Assembly (NCBI RefSeq): GCF_905475395.1
Contig: NC_058338.1
Span: 70,877,435-70,941,434 of the forward strand
Direction: 5' to 3'
Source of the DNA: Chrysoperla carnea
Taxonomy: Eukaryota; Arthropoda; Insecta; Neuroptera; Chrysopidae
DNA: 64,000 bases
In this document: in pieces, positions 35,141 to 47,500 of the stretch
Layout of the letters: the number at the start of each line of letters is the position of its first letter
Numbering within the stretch: position 1 is the first letter of the stretch
The notes under the pieces: model-generated
The model's database searches: none
Seen by the model: only the letters and a program-made list of their open reading frames with translations
What the model was told of the DNA's origin: nothing
Translations under genes and position numbers: made by a program

Positions 35141-37360
35141 GCTAGACAGACTGTTGAGCGCTTCTTTTTTAGGACTGAAGTCAGGCTTAATATTGGACAT
35201 TCATTTCCGGGCGGCTAGAAATTTAACAACGACCGGATTATTAACAACAGAATATATAGGAACTGAAAATTTTTGACATTCTGAAACGATTGTCAAATAC
35301 TAATCTCGGTCATGGATCTAATGGTATCGCGAGCAATAATGACCTATTTACATATATTTTTAAATTATAGTATAATTTCTGAAAATTTTTCTGTAAAAAA
35401 ATGCATGTTATGATAAAGCGTGTACCATTATTTAAATAATTTTTTGATAACGGAACACGCAAATAGGGATTAAATAAAAGCAAAACAAAAACAACACACA
35501 ATTTTTTTTTCACATTAGTATAAATGTTTATTTTAAAAATGATAGTTTGCTTTTTTGATTTTGAAACAAAATATTTTTTAGTTCCTTTTTTTTTCAGTTT
35601 TTTATTTATTTACTTTATTTAATAATATTCTTATTAAAAAATTCTAAATATAAATTTAAAAAAAATCTATTTGTACATATGAAGTGCCATTCATACATTT
35701 TCTTTATAACATTTAAATATTATTAGCCCCATAATAATATAGATAGTCTTTCATAGTACATTTATATTTATTTAGTTTACAAATTGTTATTTTTATTCAA
35801 CTTATATCAAACTAACTAGCCATTACATAGTAGTCAATAATAGGTCAATAGTGGCGTATTTTATCTTACAAAAGGTTCAATGCATCTGGGTTTCGAAACT
35901 TAAAAAATAAAACCTAAAATCGAAACTAAAATTTTTGTTTTTTTTTTTTTTTTTTTTAATTGAAAATGTTAAATTTGTCTTGTACATATAGGTTTATAAT
36001 TTTAACACGTTATAGTATTTTACACATCTAATCATCGCTTTAAAAAAATTACGGGAAGGTGTCCTTTAGTGACCCCCTAAGAAAAAATTAAATTTATAGC
36101 CAAACCATCCGAGATATATATAACATCGAAATATTTTTGGTTTCTTTATTCAAGTGACGCAATATTGATATGCCAATTTCTTTTGATTCGTTTATAATTT
36201 CACGAAGAACAATTCAATATTTCTTAAAACGATCGTTTTACCGACCTTGTAAGAATATGTGAGTAAAATGATCCCATTGCGTTTTTTACCAAACAGTTCA
36301 CACAAAATACTAATTGTTCTTTTACATTGTATCAACGATTAGTATAAATATAAAAATCACTGGTAACAACATCTAAATCAACACATTTAAGACCTACCTA
36401 TATAATTGAGGATCATTTTAGCTATTATAATTTTTCACACAAAATAGGGATCATTATACCCGTAATGACTTTTTGAATCCCGTCATAAAAACGGACCTTA
36501 AAATTCATTGTACGCCATCAAAATGTATTATAAGTATTACTAAAATTTAACAGAAGCCAAGAGTTCAACATTTAGCCGAAGAAAACTAACACAAAAACAG
36601 AAATTTTACGTTGAAAATTGTCTTACCATAAATCAAAAGCAGTAAAATTAATATTTTAGATACGAAACCCGAAAAAGCTTATACATCCCTATAAGTCTTT
36701 GTTCAACGATTAATTTGATCACGTGGAAGCCATCTTTCAATAAATGATGGCTTTAATGGCTCACTTAAAACAACGAGAGATCATTTTACCGTGAGGTATA
36801 ATTTTGTATCACTTTCCCCTATATTATTTATAAGTTGATTTTCACTTCCTCAAATAAATTGGTTGTCGATATTTGCTAGTGTTTTCGAGATGGCCTGGAA
36901 ATTTAGAATAAATTCAGTATTTAGGTGGCATCAAAAATGTCTTCTTAATCAATACAGTTTAGGAATGAAAGGCCAAAAACACGGCTATTTTCATAATTTT
37001 GATATAAAACGTTAGTAGTAAAGTTAAATAACAAAAATAACAAATTTAAGAAATAACGTATTCGTTTCATATAAATTTTCTTTCAGAGAAACATTTGTTC
37101 ACTTAACTAATGAATATTATTTTTCCAAATTATTTCTATGAAATTAGTTAAATCACAAAATTGAGCAACATTTACAAATTGGCGAATTTTAACCAAATTT
37201 GGCAATGTAATGTCACACTTCGAACATAATTTTTATAACTTGGATACCAGTTTTGCACTCAAATTATCTAATATGACTGATAGTCGTTTCACTTTTCTTG
37301 AATTAATTAAGCAGAATCGTAGGCTAAGAGTTGAAAGTTTTGTGGGAGAATTTTTTCCCT

Positions 37361-37566
37361 CGCCCTGGTGGAAAAAATATTTGAAAAAATAATAAGTCTT
37401 AATAAGTCTTAAGAAACTTTGAAAAAGTCTTAGAAACTTTAAAAAAGTATTAAGAACTCTGAATAACTCTGAATTAGACTAGTCCGAAAACGTTGAGAAA
37501 TTCAAAGTTCCTAAGACTTTTTCAGAATTTCTTATTCTTTCTTCAAATATTTTTTCCACCAGGGCG
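37361..37566. mobile_element. Small MITE with perfect 25-bp terminal inverted repeats
   Basis: Positions 37361-37385 and 37542-37566 are exact reverse complements, beginning CGCCCTGGTGGAAAAAATAT. The interior has short AAGTCTTA-type repeats that also fold. 206 bp, non-coding. A 60-codon frame overlapping the left end is an artefact. Confidence 0.8.
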
Positions 37567-38689
37567 ATGTTTGGTTATACTGATCAAAAATGTAAATGAT
37601 TTCAATTTTGAACACGTAAATAATAAATCAATTTTAAAAACAGTAAACATTTTGTGAGATAAATCCATTATTATTTAATACGTCACTATTGGCCTATAAC
37701 TTATAAATTAGTTACCTGTATTCGAAATATATTGATTCAAGTCATCATTTAAAAATTTGTTTTACACATTTATGATTACAAAATATTATTTGTTTTTTTA
37801 TTATTATTATTATTTATTATTTTTATTTTTTATCAGTTTAATATAATTAAGCTTTAAAAAAATTAACAGCCTTTTATTAAATTAGAAATAACTCATTTTA
37901 ATAAACGCTTTTATTACGTGATTTAGCCTAAATCATATAGCGATATAAGATAACATAAGTAAGTAATGTGGTTTAAATAAACATGATATGACCATTGCAT
38001 CCATGCTTTTGTATCAGCGCGAGCTTCATATATATACGGCAAATCATTATTGCTCACTTGGTGAATTTGTCATTAAATCTAAGAAATGGCTAGAATATCG
38101 CATATAACGTCAACTTACCTCCTTCTTCTTAGCGTTTTATCGCATTGTCATACCATGCAAATTTATCCCATGAAAAGTATGGAGTATTCCATGAAACATT
38201 TTACACTTAGATAACGATTGAGTAAAATTTTATTGGTAATGACAATAAGTAAAAGTGAAAAATTGAATTACCTCCTACGAAAATTCATCGTATGAAAGTT
38301 GGAAAGCAATTGACCGGGTAGGGGGTGGGGTTGTTATAATAAAAGAGTGTAAAAGATATTATGCATATTACATAACACTCAGTAGGACATAAATTATCAA
38401 TGCAAATACAGAGAAGAGTTGGTATAAATAACAAAATCTGTTTTGTCATGGTAGATGGATAATATTGTAGATATTGTAAAAAATAAAGGTACTTTACTCT
38501 TAGGCAATATTTATATTTTTCGACAAAGCTCTAAAATGAATGCAAAAAATTTACATCTAATTATTTCATATTGTGTTCTAGGCCATCTAAGACTTTTAAC
38601 TTTTTTACATAAAACAAATAATTAAAAAGTTTTCCATACATTGCCGCCATGATTGGACCCACAGTATATTGATAAACCTGTTGGGGAAT

Positions 38690-39020
38690 GATTTCATACT
38701 TGTTACTCGGGGGTTTTTGGAGTAGCTGAACACGAATATCGCGAACAGAATTGATCTCCAATTACCTATAGTACTCAGAGTACCTCTCGTACCCCGGAAA
38801 CTCCGAACACGAGATACCTGGAGCTCAATTATGTCACTATTTTCGTGTTCAGCAATCCCGAAAACCTCTAAGTAACGAGTTTGGCCTGATTATATAACGA
38901 ATATCCCGAAAACTTTAAGAGACGGTGGGAATATCGTTCACCCTGAGTACCAGGTACCTCAGACACCGAGTCTGTCGCGATATTAGTGTTCAGTGATCCC
39001 AAAAACTTCTGCATAACAAG
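38690..39020. repeat. Internally repeated block with direct and inverted copies
   Basis: CGTGTTCAGCAATCCCGAAA and GTGTTCAGTGATCCCAAAAA are direct near-copies about 130 bp apart, each followed by CTCTAAGTAACG or CTGCATAACA. An inverted version (TTGTTACTCGGGGGTTTTTG, then AGCTGAACACG) lies at about 38700. It is locally GC-richer than its surroundings. Origin unknown. Confidence 0.55.
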
Positions 39021-41400
39021 GTTGAAATCATTTTGATCTTTATTAGCCGAATTTTGAATTAAGTATAATTACGCTCAAATAAAAATGCAATTATAAAATG
39101 CATACTATTTATGCAAATTGTATATTTTTAATTTCTTATAAATTAATTTAGGTAGCAAAATTTGCTGACGCTCTTACGAATCGAATGCAGAAAACCGCAT
39201 TCTAAACCGTCTTACTGTTCAAATTTTCAAACTTTATATAATGCTTCGTTTCTGCGACTATTATCTTAGGGACACTCCACTTTATGACGCTAGCTACCGA
39301 TTTCAAGTCCTTGACTTTGAAAAACCGCCGCTCTGATATGTGTAACAATGTTTGTAAGCTTTACTGGAAGAGACACTTGAAAATGATTCAAAAGCTACAG
39401 TTTGAGAAAATACCATGGAATTTTAATAATGAATAGTCAAAATATCAAATTCGCCATCTTTTAGTAAAAATTCTGGCGTAATGAGCCACGGATTTTCGTG
39501 AGGATCTGTTTTACCAAATGTGCCCTATAACGTAGTGAATATATTTGGAAAACTTTCCAATACCTTTTTATTAATATTATATCCATTTGATTAAACCGTA
39601 TTCTGCAAAACCAGGTGTTCATTAAATAACTCCGTGTGAATAAAAGGTGTGCAAATTATTCAACTCAATCGATATCCAAGGTACTTGATGATAAAAGTTC
39701 AGAAAATTATATTTTCATTCGAATTTCCTTTGACAATTTAGTGCAAAATATGCAAAACAAAATTAAATAATATTTTAGAAGATCTTTTGCCCTTTCATGA
39801 AGATTTAATCCTTGTCCAATGAAAGATTTTTTTCTAAGTAATTCGCAGACAACTGGTTAATATTATTAAAATTCTATTAAAGCGTAAAGTTTTTTATTGC
39901 AATATACTCACAGTTTCAAAAATATAACAAGTACAAAAACTTTCAACTGGCATGTATTCGCACAAAAGAATGAATCTTCATGAAATCAAATTTTCCCTAT
40001 TTATTACATTCAAATTCTCTATACTCGAAGTATCGTATCTGTGGGTAAAAATAAAAAGGATGCCATTACTGTGATTAGAAATAATATTCGATATGTGCGT
40101 GCCATTTAACGCTGCATGTCCAATCTGTTGTGGTTTCTTCCGAAAGGCCCAAGAACGTACCTTAAGTAAGGGTAAGTCTTCAAAAACAGTGCAAAACTTT
40201 GCACTGTTGACAATTTGTATATCTTTCTTTCAAAAGAGTTCCATTGGTTTGAAATATGTCCATCCAATGAGAGAGAGATTTCTCTTCATGAAAAAGTCAG
40301 CAGGGATCAACTCCAAGACTCATTTTGCGCATAAGATACAACGTACAGTAGATCAGTACAGCACAAATTCTATCCAAATCATACCTAATTATTTTTACCA
40401 CAAGCCAGAACACAAGTAATTATCCAAACTAATTATTAATAAAATAGATAAATAATTGTTAAAAAAATATTTATTTTTATTTTTAAGCCAAAAACTTTTA
40501 TTCTAATGGTGTTACTGCGATTAAGTACTCAAAAAGGTACTCTAACGCAAGCGGGGCTTGTTTCTCTGCTGAATTTTTGCGACAGCGTTTAGCTGGACAG
40601 TTTGAAGTTATGCAGACTACTGTCTTAGATTTATCCTCGTAATAGATCGATAGACTAATCAAAATTGGGATGAAATTGAGCTGAAATACATTTCATATAA
40701 AATAACGCTAGCCGAATGAATACTAATCGGTAGTTGTGCGCACTCTAAATCTAATAACGATTAAAAACTATAACTATACGCCTATTACCAAAGAGAGATT
40801 AAATCTATCGATAACGACCATTTAGCAAGTTCGCAGGTATATGAAGTTCAAAATAGGCATATTTTATCGAACTGTAAACCAAGTTTATAGTGAAAGAAGT
40901 TGGAACGAGAATTAAAATATCTCAAAATACATCATCGGGGTTTTTTCTAAACGGCAAAAAAGCTGAAAAATATTTTTGGTGAAAGGGCAAAATATTTTTG
41001 ATGAACCGTAATAAATACAGCAGAAAAACTGCGTAGGCGTTAGAGTTAATTGTCTACAATAGTTTATTATACAAATAAAAAAAAATGTCTATTCTCCTAT
41101 TGAATTATTGAGTTTCTCGATTCGAATGAATAGAATGTATATGTCTTTGGTGTCTTTGGAATAAAATTATTATAAACGATAAACAATAATATAGTCTTTT
41201 CATAGAGTATGAAATTACAATTTCAATATATATAGAAGAAGCATTTTGTAACATTTTAATCAGTGGATAAAAAAAATACTCTGAACTCGCATGTCCTGAC
41301 AGAACAAGGTAGACTCTTCCTTACTCTTAATTTAAAAGAGTAAGAATGAAACGCGTGTACGGCGTGAGTCTGCTTTGCCCCGACGGGACATGCCTAACTG

Positions 41401-41535
41401 TCAGAGACTCCCCTCCCCTCCTCCACCGCCGCCGCCCATACCGCTACCGTTACCACCGCCACTACATCCCATAGAACCGCCAGCACCTGCTCCAGCTCCA
41501 GCTACCTCTGCAGGTCCTCCTAATTCCAGTTTGTA
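41401..41535 (-). CDS. CTNNAL1: Alpha-catulin exon 14, glycine-rich C-terminal tail
   Basis: Residues 715-758: YKLELGGPAEVAGAGAGAGG, then mostly Gly with Ser, Met, Cys and Asn, ending GEGSL and TGA at 41401-41403. It starts in phase 0 after a TTTTTTTTAG-type acceptor. The YKLEL start matches the vertebrate KKLQ position, so the exon is genuine. The Gly/Ala tail is not in the human protein as I recall it. Its GC content is far above the surroundings. Confidence 0.88.
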   Translation of the reverse strand, partial: YKLELGGPAEVAGAGAGAGGSMGCSGGGNGSGMGGGGGGGEGSL

Positions 41536-44500
41536 CTAAAAAAAATTTTTTTGATTATGAATCATATTTAATTCCGTCAAATTAAACATTGAACGCTCTA
41601 TGAAATCAGGAATTTTTGTTTTTTTAATATGCTCTTAATAATGTAAAGGCAATGTTAAATCCAAGTTAGTTAAGCAAAATTTCGTCCTTTTCAATATCTA
41701 CCATACAAGTTTCTGTGGATCAGGGATAGTACGCGTGCTATTAATGACACGCGACACAACATTTTGGGCACACCACCGATCAAAAAGTTCATTATGAAGT
41801 ATTATATTACGAACGAACGCGAATGATTCTACGTGAAGAGAATATTATAATTATTCAATGACAAATAAAAATTTTCGATTACATGACAACTGTTCTCGAA
41901 TGGAGCCAATAAATAACGACACGTCATAGAATATTTTACGTTAGTACATTATTAATTTTGTGCGTTAATTTCAAATCTGGAAACGTCATGCTGATAATCT
42001 GTTAGAAATTTTCTTTTAGATTAGTTTCGAATTGTTAAAAAATTTTGTAAATATTTGAAATTTGTTAGTGTCAAACAAAAATATTTCATTTGTAATCCTG
42101 ACCTTGTAGAAATCTGTCTTAAAAATTAGACCTAGATAATCATCGCGGTGGTAATGTACGACTTCTTATATTTCTTTGTTTGATTTTATTCATTGTATCA
42201 TAATTATAACGACTTTGTAATGGATAAAAATTTAAATGGACTCTGACGGGCATACATATGTCAAACTAAAATATAATTGAAAAATATTATACATTTAGAA
42301 ATTACAAAAACGGCGCAAAGGAAGATTATGATGTTTTTGACGCCATTTTTCCTCGATACTATTCTTCATGATGGTAATCAGGAAAAAAGTGTTGCATTTT
42401 TGAAATTTGTCACATTTATTTAGTCGTCTGCTCAAGAGGCCTTGAGAAAGCCAAAAGCTCTTAGAGTGAGTATTGAAGTCAATATTGGAGTGAGTATAGA
42501 AAACCATACATTTAGATTACTTAATCCTAATCTGAAGCCTCAATACCCAGTTGACAGTGATGCTTCGAATTGAATCGAAAAATAATCTAAAGAAGATTCC
42601 TCCCACAGCTAATCGAAACAAGTAGTGAACAATATCGAAGAAAATAAAGACTATTAAGTATGTGTTTTTCTAGTATTGGCAAGTATTTAAGGATGTACCA
42701 TCGCCAGGGCACTTTTGAATAAAAGGCGTGTATTTTTTTATATGAAGTTGGAATAAGTATAAATCAATTTTGGATATTTTAGGGGGAGTTGCCCGATTAT
42801 TTAAATAAATAAATGACTTCAAAAGTAAGCATATTTAACATTGGTCTTATGGGAAAACGCTAGGTGGATGATATGTTTTTATATATTTCTCCAAAACTAG
42901 TCGGTGGAAATTAAAAAAAATATTTAAATTAATGTTAAAACCTGAATAAGTTATTGAAATAAAAAAAAAACTGTTGTGTCCGACTAATTAAGGATGAATG
43001 GACCTGGTAGTGGAGACACAAATTTAAGAAAATATATCTTTCAATTTCGATGGTGAATTTTGTTATAACTTGACAATATAAGACGAAAAGTAAGAAATAA
43101 TTCCAACTACAAGTCTAAACTGGCCTTGACAATCGTACTACCTTAAAAGAGATAAATGGGCACTTTGTTGGAGAAACTTTGACCAATCACGACATGATTA
43201 AGCCCTAATCTTATATTCAAACTGAAAAAAATATACGAACTTACTTTGCTTGCACATTCAAAACATTGTGTAACAACTTTACTAATAACATTCATTAAAT
43301 TTTTTGTTTCTTGTATAACATTATCCACTTTTATAAATGTCGCTGCTTTACCAACAGTTGGATCTTTAACAGTGAATTGTAATTGTTGTACAAATGTAGG
43401 AACTCGATCCAAATTTTCTAATAATTCTTTTTTATTTGCGCCACCAGGAACCTACAAACGATTCAAAACGATTTCATTATTTCTGTATTGAAATAACGTC
43501 AGTAATAATTTGTTACTAACCTGGTAGCTAAATTGTCGTACAACTTTATATAAACGATTTGCTTCTTCAGCAAAATATTCAGCCTGAGTAAATAAATCTT
43601 GTGTAGTCTTTAAGGATCCTTCGCCACGGGTGAATTGATACATTGAAAAAGCCATAGCTGACATGTTTTTAGCTCGCTTTACTATGTCATTGTTCTCCTA
43701 TAAAAATAATTGTCGTATAATAAGTGTAACATGTGAAATTTACAAAATTTAAAAAACTACTTGACTCACACTTGAAACATATCTAAGAACACTCTCCATT
43801 AACTTACCTTTCAAACGAAACAAAAAAAATCGAAATCGGTTCACCCGCTTAGGCACTACGATGCACAGGCAAACAGACGGACACACACACACATAGCGGT
43901 CAAATTTATAACATCTCCTTTTTTGGTTCGGGAGTTAAAAATAGGTGTAATTGTCTCCATTGACAAAAACAAATAACAAATGATTTATCATTTTCGTAGC
44001 TCAATAAGTTTAACTTGTGGAATATTGGAGACGTATTCTTTTCGATTTTCATTTTTATAGAGAAAATTTATTACTGTAGCTCCGATAATGGAGATATTTA
44101 ATAATTATAGTACCTCCATTGCAGCTGCACCAGCTTCTTGCCATTTTTCAGTTTCTGCATCCATTTCACTCGATATCATTTTCATTTCTAATCCACTTTT
44201 AGCAATTTTTGCTTGCTCTTCGGAATCCAATCTCACAGCTTTTAAGGGTTTTGAGGTAGTACCATGTTTCTAAGTAATTATTACGATTGTTTAGTTCGTT
44301 TTAAATTTTTTCACATAGTAAAGTTTTTACTTACTCCTGGTCTAGGTAAAGATAAATAAACTTGTTTATCACTTGATTGTCGGTGTCCTGAAGAATTTTC
44401 TAAAACTTCTCGAGCAGTCGTAGTCACATCGCTTGCTAACCATTGATACATATCAGAAAAAACTTCTAAATTTTCAGCAGCAATTTGTGATTGCGGTACT

Positions 44501-47500
44501 TCTTGCAATGTACGCCATGCAGTTACTACCTAAATATGAAAGAATGTAATATACTGAGTGCATAATTTGCCTTTTTCAACCTGACAGAAGCCATATATCG
44601 CATAACTCCTAGAGCCTATACTGAATTATAATTATTAATACAAACTTTACCTGTGGTCCATAAACTCGTAAATTTGTCTCTGCAAACCGAGCTGCTACTT
44701 GCAATGATTCAGTTAATGCAACGTGTCTCACTAATTTACAAATCTAAAAGAAAATGAATCAAATGAAAAATAATTTAAACTGCTGGGATGATGCCGGTGT
44801 GAAATGAAACGGTCTTAAGGTTATAATTTTAAGACTATAGTCTCTCAGAAAAATCTCAGAAGTAAGCACAGCAATTAGACCTCTTTGGTATTAAATAAGC
44901 ATTCATCAAATATCTGGTCGACTAAATTTGATTTTTTGTTTGTTGCATTGATGTGATAGAACGTTTCTTATATTTTTGGGGTGCTGAATTCGAATTTGGC
45001 TTCGGAGTTTCTCTAATACATAGTTTTTTTAATATTAAGGAGCAAATTTCTCGAAAATGTGCTGAAGCAGTCTTGCGCTCTGATTCGTATTGATCATGTC
45101 AAGAACCTATTTCCTGGCAAAAGATTTTGAAAAAATTCCAAATGGCTTTTTAAGGAGAATGGCTGTGAGAAAAAATTATTCACTGGTGAAACATGACTTC
45201 GAATTTAGGAGAAATACAAGATGTTTTCACATTAAGGAGTGATTTTCTCGAAAACGTGACGTGTTAAAGCAATTTTACGCTCTGATTTGTATTCAACATG
45301 CCAAAAACCTTTCAAAAAGTAAATTCTGTGACAAAATTTAAGTTTACTAGTTTTATAGGAATAGTCCAAATACCTCCAAAGTATGTTCAATACAGTCATG
45401 GAAAGTTTGATCAGGCCTTCTAGATGTGGGTGACGTATGTTGCTGTGGTGAAGATCTCATTGCATGAATTGCATCTCGTCCAGTTGCTATAAGCGATGTT
45501 AATTCGCCCGCTTGATCCGCTGTACATCTCCATAACTGTAACCATAATGCTCGTGTTGCTTCTAATACAGAGTCAACGTCTGCATCAATATCTGTTGCAC
45601 ACATTTCATACTGAAAATAAATTTGTAAAGTTCAGTATTGTTAGAAATTATCTTTTATATTTTTGTAAACTTACCGCTTCAATTAAATGGGATACTCTAT
45701 CTGCTAATGAATCTAATAGAACCAATATTTTTTGTCTATGTTCATGTGAGGTATATGGGGAGTCAGTGAAATCATGCGATCTTTCTAATAATGCATCTAA
45801 CGCTGGTCCAATCTGTGAGCCTAAAAAGAATAAAATTTTCGTTATTTAAGCCTTCCGTTAACTTTTTAAAATATGGATGATAAAGTATCTGTATGTATCA
45901 ATGTTTTATGGCATACTCTTTCGGGGGTAGTAGAATATCGGAATATGGATAATTTGAATTTTAATAAATTACCTGTGTTGTTGTCCGATCGATGTGGTAT
46001 CTCGTGATCAGTTAATCGACATAATTCCACTAAATGTTCTAAATGTCGAATGGAAGCACTAACTGTGGTTCGATCTGTTTCCCACTCTTCATTCTAAAAA
46101 AAGAAACTCTCGACATAAATTCAAGTTTGATCGATTCATTTGTGGTATTGTAGCTCTTAAACGGATGCACCGATTTTGATTTTTGTTTGTTTGAAAGGTA
46201 ATACTATCGAGAGTGTAGCATCTGCTTAGTCGTTTGTAGATCGTAACCTCTTTTCCAGTTGTTATCGAGTATGGAACTCTAAATTCGATCTTGAAGCATA
46301 GCTAAGAACTCCCCCGAACCCATTATTTATCAATAATTTGGTCAAATAATAATCAAAATCAGTTAATCTATTTAAAGAGCTAAGATGCAACAGACATACA
46401 CACAGATACACAGATGCACAAACATGTTAAACTTATAACGACACCCTTCTTAGTTGATGGAAGGTTTCCAAACATTAACTTTACAAACGAAATTTTATCA
46501 ATTTAACAATGGGCGTAAGGAAAACAAGACACGATCTCTACTCTTAGCACTCATAAAAGAAGAAGGGGAATGCCAATAAGACATAGTGGAGTAGTATAGG
46601 CTCGAAAAAACGTGGCAGGGCATTGAAGGACTAGTTAAATTTACAAATTTAAAAACCTCCGACAAATTCTTTGATTACGGAACCCTAAACTCGAATTTGA
46701 CACATATCTAAGAACACTCCCATTAAATTACCTTTCCCCTTAAAGTCTTTTTCAAACTGAGCCGATTTATCGGCAAGTTTTTAGTTTTTTCGGGTACAGA
46801 GCCCTAAACTCGCACTTGAAACATAACTAACAACATTTTCCCTTAAATAAGCTTTCAAACGAAACGAAACAAAACTAAATCAGTTCATCCGTTTAGGCGC
46901 TACGATGCCACAGGCAGACATAGACACATAGCGATCAAACACTTTGGGGGGGGGGGGGGGGCTTGAAGTGCAAAAATTAGATAATCAAAAATATTAGACT
47001 AGCATCAAAAGATTACCAAACTAAAAAATCTTTTCTTCAGCTTTCAGCTTGTTTTTGACCAAGTCAGTAACCACAAGTTAATTGACACATACCTGTGATG
47101 TCGGTGATTGCATTCCAGAACACGATAAGACTCCATCTTTTACTACATAATGTATTAGATCCATAGCGCGTCTCATTTGACAAAATATTGTATCTCTATT
47201 TTCTCTTGCTGAAACACTATCTGGATGCCTTAAACATGCCTTAAAAATAATAAAAATGTATGAATATTTTTCTAAATTTTTATAAACTTTGAATATATTT
47301 GTAATACCTTACTACTTGTTAAAAGCATCATTGTTGATCTTTCTAAAACTTGTCGAGCTGCAGCCATTTGAGCTCGCCTTCTTTCATCTTTCAAATCGTT
47401 TTGTCTATCGCCTGTTAAATGAGCTAGTTCCACCATTTCAGCACCAAATTGCGAAAAAGCTTTCACAAATTCTGTGAAATTACTAACAGATTCTAATCTA

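Larger units (their letters stand above)
31504..41400. other. Intergenic region between the CDKL kinase and alpha-catulin
   Basis: About 10 kb without a recognised gene. It includes both genes' flanks (the kinase 5' side and the alpha-catulin 3' side), a repeat with an inner inverted repeat at 32830-33400, a perfect hairpin at 34185, a minus-strand family A copy, a small MITE at 37361 and an internally repeated block at 38690. A 108-codon frame at 40093-40419 resembles nothing I know and is probably chance. A 9-bp-stem hairpin CTTACTCTT/AAGAGTAAG lies near 41321, just past the alpha-catulin stop. Confidence 0.55.

Noticed and set aside
40093-40419. 108-codon plus-strand frame
   Set aside because: No recognisable domain, no splice context, and it lies in repeat-rich intergenic DNA. 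A chance frame is more likely.
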